64,000 nt of DNA from Xestospongia muta (lineage: Eukaryota > Porifera > Demospongiae > Haplosclerida > Petrosiidae), in assembly GCA_963693285.1 (NCBI GenBank), contig OY848925.1:2644932-2708931 (forward strand). Reading direction: 5' to 3'. Positions 53,021-61,776 of this stretch are shown here, piece by piece. Every line of letters begins with the position of its first letter. The first letter of the stretch is position 1. The position numbers were made by a program, and so were the translations under genes. Under the pieces are notes generated by a model. That model was not told where the DNA came from. It saw only the letters and a list, made by a program, of their open reading frames with translations, and did no database searches.

Positions 53021-55739
53021 AGAGTTTTAACCAATTTAGACTTCTTTATTAGTATTTTTTAAGACAGATAAACTTACTAAACTCTTTAGATCAGCTTATT
53101 TAACCAGTTTTCACAGTTAATTTCTAATCTTTTTTAACTTTCAAACAGCTCTAAACTCTTTATTTTAGAGTTTTAACCTATTTAGACTACTTTATTAGTA
53201 TATTTAAGACGATAAACTTACTAAACTCTTTAGATCAGCTTATTTAACCAGTTTTCACAGTTAATTTCTAATCTTTTTTAACTTTCAAAAAGCTCTAAAC
53301 TCTTTATTTTAGAGTTTTAACCTATTTAGACTACTTTATTAGTATATTTAAGACGATAAACTTACTAAACTCTTTAGATCAGCTTATTTAACCAGTTTTC
53401 ACAGTTAATTTCTAATCTTTTTTAACTTTCAAAAAGCTCTAAATTCTTTACTTTAGAGTTTTAACCAATTTAGACTACTTTATTAGTATATTTAAGACAG
53501 ATAAACTTACTAAACTCTTTAGATCAGCTTATTTAACCAGTTTTCACAGTTAATTTCTAATCTTTTTTAACTTTCAAAAAGCTCTAAACTCTTTATTTTA
53601 GAGTTTTAAACTATTTAGACTACTTTATTAGTATATTTAAGGCAGAAACACCTACTAAACTCTTTAGATCAGCTTATTTAACCAGTTTTGACAGTTAATT
53701 TCTAATCTTTTTAACTTTCAAAAAGCTCTAAACTCTTTATTTTAGAGTTTTAACCTATTTAGACTACTTTATTAGTATATTTAAGAGAGAGAAACTTACT
53801 AAACTCTTTAGATCAGCTTATTTAACCAGTTTTCACAGTTAATTTCTAATCTTTTTTAACTTTCCAAAAGCTCTAAACTCTTTATTTTAGAGTTTTAACC
53901 TATTTAGACTACTTTATTAGTATATTTAAGACAGATGAACTTACTAAACTCTTTAGATCCGATTATTTAACCAGTTTTCACAGTTAATTTCTAATCTTTT
54001 TTAACTTTCAAAAAGCTCTAAACTCTTTATTTTAGAGTTTTAACCTATTTAGACAACTTTATTAGTATTTTTAAGACAGATAAACTTACTAAACTCTTTA
54101 GATCAGCTTATTTAACCAGTTTTCACAGTTAATTTCTAATCTTTTTTAACTTTCAAAAAGCTCTAAACTCTTTATTTTAGAGTTTTAACCTATTTAGACT
54201 ACTTTATTAATATATTTAAGACAGATAAACTTACTAAACTCTTTAGATCCGATTATTTAACCAGTTTTCACAGTTAATTTCTAACCTTTTTTAACTTTCA
54301 AAAACCTCTAAACTCTTTATTTTAGAGTTTTAACCAACTTAGACTACTTTATTAGTATATTTAAGACAGATAAACTTACTAAACTCTTTAGATCAGCTTA
54401 TTTAACCAGTTTTCACAGTTAATTTCTAATCTTTTTTAACTTTCAAAAAGCTCTAAACTCTTTATTTTAGAGTTTTAACCAATTTAGACTACTTTATTAG
54501 TATATTTAAGACAGATAAACTTACTAAACTCTTTAGATCAGCTTATTTAACCAGTTTTCACAGTTAATTTCCAATCTTTTTTAACTTTCAAAAAGCTCTA
54601 AACTCTTTATTTTAGAGTTTTAACCTATTTAGACTACTTTATTAGTTTTTTTAAGAGAGATAAACTTACTAAATTCTTTAGATCAGCTTATTTAACCAGT
54701 TTTCACAGTTAATTTCTAATCTTTTTTAACTTTCAAAAAGCTCTAAACTCTTTATTTTAGAGTTTTAACCTATTTAGACTACTTTATTAGTATATTTAAG
54801 ACAGATAAACTTACTAAACTCTTTAGATCATCTTATTTAACCAGTTTTCACAGTTAATTTCTAACCTTTCTTAACTTTCAAAAAGGTCTAAACCCTTTAT
54901 TTTAGAGTTTTAACCAACTTAGACTACTTTATTAGTATATTTAAGACAGATAAACTTACTAAACTCTTTAGATCAGCTTATTTAACCAGTTTTCAAAGTT
55001 AATTCTAATCTTTTTTAACTTTCAAAAACCTCTAAACTCTTTATTTTAGAGTTTTAACCAATTTAGACTACTTTATTAGTATATTTAAGACAGATAAACT
55101 TACTAAACTCTTTAGATCAGCTTATTTAAACAGTTTTCGCAGTTAATTTTTAATCTTTTTTAACTTTCAAAAAGCTCTAAACTCTTTATTTTAGAGTTTC
55201 AACCTATTTAGACTACTTTATTAGTATTTTTAAGACAGATAAACTTACTAAACTCTTTAGATCAGCTTATTTAACCAGTTTTGACAGTTAATTTCTAATC
55301 TTTTTTAACTTTCAAAAAGCTCTAAACTCTTTATTTTAGAGTTTTAACCTATTTAGACTACTTTATTAGTATATTTAAGACAGATAAACTTACTAAACTC
55401 TTTAGATCCGATTATTTAACCAGTTTTCACAGTTAATTTCTAACCTTTTTTAACTTTCAAAAATCTCTAAACTCTTTATTTTAGAGTTTTAACCAACTTA
55501 GACTACTTTATTAGTATATTTAAGACAGATAAACTTACTAAATTCTTTAGATCAGCTTATTTAACCAGTTTTCACAGTTAATTTCTAATCTTTTTTAACT
55601 TTCAAAAAGCTCTAAACTCTTTATTTTAGAGTTTTAACCAATTTAGACTACTTTATTAGTATATTTAAGACAGATAAACTTACTAAACTCTTTAGATCAG
55701 CTTATTTAACCAGTTTTCACAGTTAATTTCTAATCTTTT

Positions 55740-55785
55740 TTAACTTTCAAAAAGCTCTAAACTCTTTAGAGTTTTAACATATTTA
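55740..55785 (+). repeat. unit with collapsed dyad 1
   Basis: CTCTAAACTCTTTAGAG replaces the normal 22-base dyad, so 5 spacer bases are lost and the two 7-base arms are now only 3 bases apart. The result is a perfect 17-base interrupted palindrome matching dyad 2 in form. Similar spacer losses occur at about 18597 and 38271. Confidence 0.85.
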
Positions 55786-56399
55786 GACTACTTTATTAGT
55801 ATTTTTAAGACAGATAAACTTACTAAATTCTTTAGATCAGCTTATTTAACCAGTTTTCACAGTTAATTTCTAATCTTTTTTAACTTTCAAAAAGCTCTAA
55901 ACTCTTTATTTTAGAGTTTTAACCTATTTAGACTACTTTATTAGTATATTTAAGACAGATAAACTTACTAAACTCTTTAGATCAGCTTATTTAACCAGTT
56001 TTCACAGTTAATTTCTAATCTTTTTTAACTTTCAAAAAGCTCTAAACTCTTTATTTTAGAGTTTTAACCTATTTAGACTACTTTATTAGTATATTTAAGG
56101 CAGGAACACCTACTAAACTCTTTAGATCAGCTTATTTAACCAGTTTTCACAGTTAATTTCTAATCTTTTTTAACTTTCAAAAAGCTCTAAACTCTTTATT
56201 TTAGAGTTTTAACCTATTTAGACTACTTTATTAATATATTTAAGACAGATAAACTTATTAAACTCTTTAGATCAGCTTATTTAACCAGTTTTCACAGTTA
56301 ATTTCTAATCTTTTTTAACTTTCAAAAAGCTCTAAACTCTTTATTTTAGAGTTTTAACCTATTTAGACTACTTTATTAGTATTTTTAAGACAGATAAAC

Positions 56400-58859
56400 T
56401 TGCTAAACGCTTTAGATCAGCTTATTTAACCAGTTTTCACAGTTAATTTCTAATCTTTTTTAACTTTCAAAAAGCTCTAAACTCTTTATTTTAGAGTTTT
56501 AACCTATTTAGACTACTTTATTAGTATATTTAAGACAGATAAACTTTTTACTAAACTCTTTAGATCAGCTTATTTAACCAGTTTTCACAGTTAATTTCTA
56601 ATCTTTTTTAACTTTCAAAAAGCTCTAAACTCTTTATTTTAGAGTTTTAACCTATTTAGACTACTTTATTAGTATATTTAAGGCAGGAACACCTACTAAA
56701 CTCTTTAGATCAGCTTATTTAACCAGTTTTCACAGTTAATTTCTAATCTTTTTTAACTTTCAAAAAGCTCTAAACTCTTTATTTTAGAGTTTTAACCTAT
56801 TTAGACTACTTTATTAATATATTTAAGACAGATAAACTTACTAAACTCTTTAGATCAGCTTATTTAACCAGTTTTCACAGTTAATTTCTAATCTTTTTTA
56901 ACTTTCAAAAAGCTCTAAACTCTTTATTTTAGAGTTTTAACCTATTTAGACTACTTTATTAGTATTTTTAAGACAGATAAACTTGCTAAATTCTTTAGAT
57001 CAGCTTATTTAACCAGTTTTCACAGTTAATTTCTAATCTTTTTTAACTTTCAAAAAGCTCTAAACTCTTTATTTTAGAGTTTTAACCTATTTAGACTACT
57101 TTATTAGTATATTTCAGAGAGATAAACTTACTAAGCTCTTTATATCAACCTATTTAACCAGTTTCACCGTTAATATCTAATCTTTTTTAACTTTCAAAAA
57201 GCTCTAAACTCTTTATTTTAGAGTTTTAACCTATTTAGACCAATTTATTCCTATATTTTAGACAGAATAACTTACTAAACTCTTTAGATCAGCCTATTTA
57301 ACCATTTTTCACAGTTAATTTCTAATATTTTTAAACTTTCTAAAAGCTCTAAACTCTTTATTTTAGAGTTTTAACCAACTTAGACTACTTTATTAGTATA
57401 TTTAAGACAGATAAACTTACTAAACTCTTTAGATCAGCTTATTTAACCAGTTTTCACAGTTAATTTCTAATCTTTTTTAACTTTCAAAAAGCTCTAAACT
57501 CTTTATTTTAGAGTTTTAACCAATTTAGACTACTTTATTAGTATATTTAAGACAGATAAACTTACTAAACTCTTTAGATCAGCTTATTTAACCAGTTTTC
57601 ACAGTTAATTTCTAATCTTTTTTAACTTTCAAAAAGCTCTAAACTCTTTATTTTAGAGTTTTAACCTATTTAAACTACTTTATTAGTTTTTTTTAAGACA
57701 GATAAACTTACTAAATTCTTTAGATCAGCTTATTTAACCAGTTTTCACAGTTAATTTCTAATCTTTTTTAACTTTCACAAAGCTCTAAACTCTTTATTTT
57801 AGAGTTTTAACCTATTTAGACTACTTTATTAGTATTTTTAAGACAGATAAACTTGCTAAATTCTTTAGATCAGCTTATTTAACCAGTTTTCACAGTTAAT
57901 TTCTAATCTTTTTTAACTTTCAAAAAGCTCTAAACTCTTTATTTTAGAGTTTTAACCTATTTAGACTACTTTATTAGTATATTTCAGACAGATAAACTTA
58001 CTAAGCTCTTTATATCAACCTATTTAACCAGTTTCACCGTTAATATCTAATCTTTTTTAACTTTCAAAAAGCTCTAAACTCTTTATTTTAGAGTTTTAAC
58101 CTATTTAGACCAATTTATTCCTATATTTTAGACAGAATAACTTACTAAACTCTTTAGATCAGCCTATTTAACCATTTTTCACAGTTAATTTCTAATATTT
58201 TTAAACTTTCAAAAAGCTCTAAACTCTTTATTTTAGAGTTTTAACCAACTTAGACTACCTTATTAGTATATTTAAGACAGATAAACTTACTAAACTCTTT
58301 AGATCAGCTTATTTAACCAGTTTTCACCGTTAATTTCTAATCTTTTTTAACTTTCAAAAAGCTCTAAACTCTTTATTTTAGAGTTTTAACCAATTTAGAC
58401 TACTTTATTAGTATATTTAAGACAGATAAACTTACTAAACTCTTTAGATCAGCTTATTTAACCAGTTTTCACAGTTAATTTCTAATCTTTTTTAACTTTC
58501 AAAAAGCTCTAAACTCTTTATTTTAGAGTTTTAACCTATTTAAACTACTTTATTAGTTTTTTTAAGACAGATAAACTTACTAAATTCTTTAGATCAGCTT
58601 ATTTAACCAGTTTTCACAGTTAATTTCTAATCTTTTTTAACTTTCAAAAAGCTCTAAACTCTTTATTTTAGAGTTTTAACCTATTTAGACTACTTTATTA
58701 GTATATTTAAGACAGATAAACTTACTAAACTCTTTAGATCAGCTTATTTAACCAGTTTTCACAGTTAATTTCTAACCTTTTTTAACTTTCAAAAAGGTCT
58801 AAACCCTTTATTTTAGAGTTTTAACCAACTTAGACTACTTTATTAGTATATTTAAGACA
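56400..58859 (+). repeat. 16-unit higher-order block, copy 1 (about 2319 bp)
   Basis: Markers repeat at 2318-2319 bp: AGGCAGGAAC 56681/59000, ATTTCAGAGA 57111/59430, ATTTCAGACA 57981/60299, AAGGTCTAAACCC 58794/61112. An eight-T run near 57687 is seven T in copy 2, which accounts for the 1-bp change. CTTGCTAAACGC at 56399 matches 58866, so copy 2 starts from there but lacks the unit that in copy 1 carries a 3-base insertion (AAACTTTTTACTAAAC near 56542). A shorter four-unit step of 583 bp links AGGCAGGAAC at 56098 and 56681. Confidence 0.9.
56980..58720 (+). repeat. tandem 6-mer (870 bp) nested in the 16-unit block
   Basis: Inside copy 1 six units are repeated at exactly 870 bp: CTTGCTAAA 56982/57852, ATTTCAGA 57111/57981, TTTAGACCAA 57234/58104, TTTAAACTTTC near 57330/58200, TAAACTACTTTATTAG 57671/58541. 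The same 6-mer pair is present in copy 2 (59430/60299, 59553/60422). The 6-mer therefore duplicated before the 16-mer that contains it, giving two ordered layers of higher-order structure. Confidence 0.9.
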
Positions 58860-61179
58860 GATAAACTTGCTAAACGCTTTAGATCAGCTTATTTAACCAG
58901 TTTTCACAGTTAATTTCTAATCCTTTTTAACTTTCAAAAAGCTCTAAACTCTTTATTTTAGAGTTTTAACCTATTTAGACTACTTTATTAGTATATTTAA
59001 GGCAGGAACACCTACTAAACTCTTTAGATCAGCTTATTTAACCAGTTTTCACAGTTAATTTCTAATCTTTTTTAACTTTCAAAAAGCTCTAAACTCTTTA
59101 TTTTAGAGTTTTAACCTATTTAGACTACTTTATTAATATATTTAAGACAGATAAACTTACTAAACTCTTTAGATCAGCTTATTTAACCAGTTTTCACAGT
59201 TAATTTCTAATCTTTTTTAACTTTCAAAAAGCTCTAAACTCTTTATTTTAGAGTTTTAACCTATTTAGACTACTTTATTAGTATTTTTAAGACAGATAAA
59301 CTTGCTAAATTCTTTAGATCAGCTTATTTAACCAGTTTTCACAGTTAATTTCTAATCTTTTTTAACTTTCAAAAAGCTCTAAACTCTTTATTTTAGAGTT
59401 TTAGCCTATTTAGACTACTTTATTAGTATATTTCAGAGAGATAAACTTACTAAGCTCTTTATATCAACCTATTTAACCAGTTTCACCGTTAATATCTAAT
59501 CTTTTTTAACTTTCAAAAAGCTCTAAACTCTTTATTTTAGAGTTTTAACCTATTTAGACCAATTTATTCCTATATTTTAGACAGAATAACTTACTAAACT
59601 CTTTAGATCAGCCTATTTAACCATTTTTCACAGTTAATTTCTAATATTTTTAAACTTTCTAAAAGCTCTAAACTCTTTATTTTAGAGTTTTAACCAACTT
59701 AGACTACTTTATTAGTATATTTAAGACAGATAAACTTACTAAACTCTTTAGATCAGCTTATTTAACCAGTTTTCACAGTTAATTTCTAATCTTTTTTAAC
59801 TTTCAAAAAGCTCTAAACTCTTTATTTTAGAGTTTTAACCAATTTAGACTACTTTATTAGTATATTTAAGACAGATAAACTTACTAAACTCTTTAGATCA
59901 GCTTATTTAACCAGTTTTCACAGTTAATTTCTAATCTTTTTTAACTTTCAAAAAGCTCTAAACTCTTTATTTTAGAGTTTTAACCTATTTAAACTACTTT
60001 ATTAGTTTTTTTAAGACAGATAAACTTACTAAATTCTTTAGATCAGCTTATTTAACCAGTTTTCACAGTTAATTTCTAATCTTTTTTAACTTTCAAAAAG
60101 CTCTAAACTCTTTATTTTAGAGTTTTAACCTATTTAGACTACTTTATTAGTATTTTTAAGACAGATAAACTTGCTAAATTCTTTAGATCAGCTTATTTAA
60201 CCAGTTTTCACAGTTAATTTCTAATCTTTTTTAACTTTCAAAAAGCTCTAAACTCTTTATTTTAGAGTTTTAACCTATTTAGACTACTTTATTAGTATAT
60301 TTCAGACAGATAAACTTACTAAGCTCTTTATATCAACCTATTTAACCAGTTTCACCGTTAATATCTAATCTTTTTTAACTTTCAAAAAGCTCTAAACTCT
60401 TTATTTTAGAGTTTTAACCTATTTAGACCAATTTATTCCTATATTTTAGACAGAATAACTTACTAAACTCTTTAGATCAGCCTATTTAACCATTTTTCAC
60501 AGTTAATTTCTAATATTTTTAAACTTTCAAAAAGCTCTAAACTCTTTATTTTAGAGTTTTAACCAACTTAGACTACTTTATTAGTATATTTAAGACAGAT
60601 AAACTTACTAAACTCTTTAGATCAGCTTATTTAACCAGTTTTCACCGTTAATTTCTAATCTTTTTTAACTTTCAAAAAGCTCTAAACTCTTTATTTTAGA
60701 GTTTTAACCAATTTAGACTACTTTATTAGTATATTTAAGACAGATAAACTTACTAAACTCTTTAGATCAGCTTATTTAACCAGTTTTCACAGTTAATTTC
60801 TAATCTTTTTTAACTTTCAAAAAGCTCTAAACTCTTTATTTTAGAGTTTTAACCTATTTAAACTACTTTATTAGTTTTTTTAAGACAGATAAACTGACTA
60901 AATTCTTTAGATCAGCTTATTTAACCAGTTTTCACAGTTAATTTCTAATCTTTTTTAACTTTCAAAAAGCTCTAAACTCTTTATTTTAGAGTTTTAACCT
61001 ATTTAGACTACTTTATTAGTATATTTAAGACAGATAAACTTACTAAACTCTTTAGATCATCTTATTTAACCAGTTTTCACAGTTAATTTCTAACCTTTTT
61101 TAACTTTCAAAAAGGTCTAAACCCTTTATTTTAGAGTTTTAACCAACTTAGACTACTTTATTAGTATATTTAAGACATA
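58860..61179 (+). repeat. 16-unit higher-order block, copy 2
   Basis: Adjacent second copy of 56400-58859. It ends with GATCATCTTATT and AAGGTCTAAACCC, after which the array matches 54820-55440 instead (offset 6230: AAAAACCTC 55021/61251, TTGACAG 55281/61511, GATCCG 55405/61635). Copy-specific changes include TTTTAGCC near 59401 and AAACTGACTAAATTC near 60892. Confidence 0.9.
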
Positions 61180-61670
61180 TAAACTTACTAAACTCTTTAG
61201 ATCAGCTTATTTAACCAGTTTTCACAGTTAATTTCTAATCTTTTTTAACTTTCAAAAACCTCTAAACTCTTTATTTTAGAGTTTTAACCAATTTAGACTA
61301 CTTTATTAGTATATTTAAGACAGATAAACTTACTAAACTCTTTAGATCAGCTTATTTAACCAGTTTTGACAGTTAATTTCTAATCTTTTTTAACTTTCAA
61401 AAAGCTCTAAACTCTTTATTTTAGAGTTTTAACCTATTTAGACTACTTTATTAGTGTTTTTAAGACAGATAAACTTACTAAACTCTTTAGATCAGCTTAT
61501 TTAACCAGTTTTGACAGTTAATTTCTAATCTTTTTTAACTTTCAAAAAGCTCTAAACTCTTTATTTTAGAGTTTTAACCTATTTAGACTACTTTATTAGT
61601 ATATTTAAGACAGATAAACTTACTAAACTCTTTAGATCCGATTATTTAACCAGTTTTCAGAGTTAATTTC
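61050..61670 (+). repeat. dispersed copy of 54820-55440 (offset 6230)
   Basis: AAGGTCTAAACCC 54883/61112 (offset 6229), TTCAAAAACC 55021/61251, TTGACAG 55281/61511 and GATCCG 55405/61635 share an offset of 6229-6230. Copy-specific changes are AGTGTTTTTAAG near 61454 and TTTTCAGAG near 61660. It abuts the 61777 block on its right and the 16-unit copy on its left, so this kilobase joins three different source segments. Confidence 0.86.
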
Positions 61671-61776
61671 TAACCTTTATAACTTTCAAAAAGCTCTAAA
61701 CTCTTTATTTTAGAGTTTTAACCTATTTAGACTACTTTATTACTATATTTAAGACATAAACTTACTAAACTCTTTA

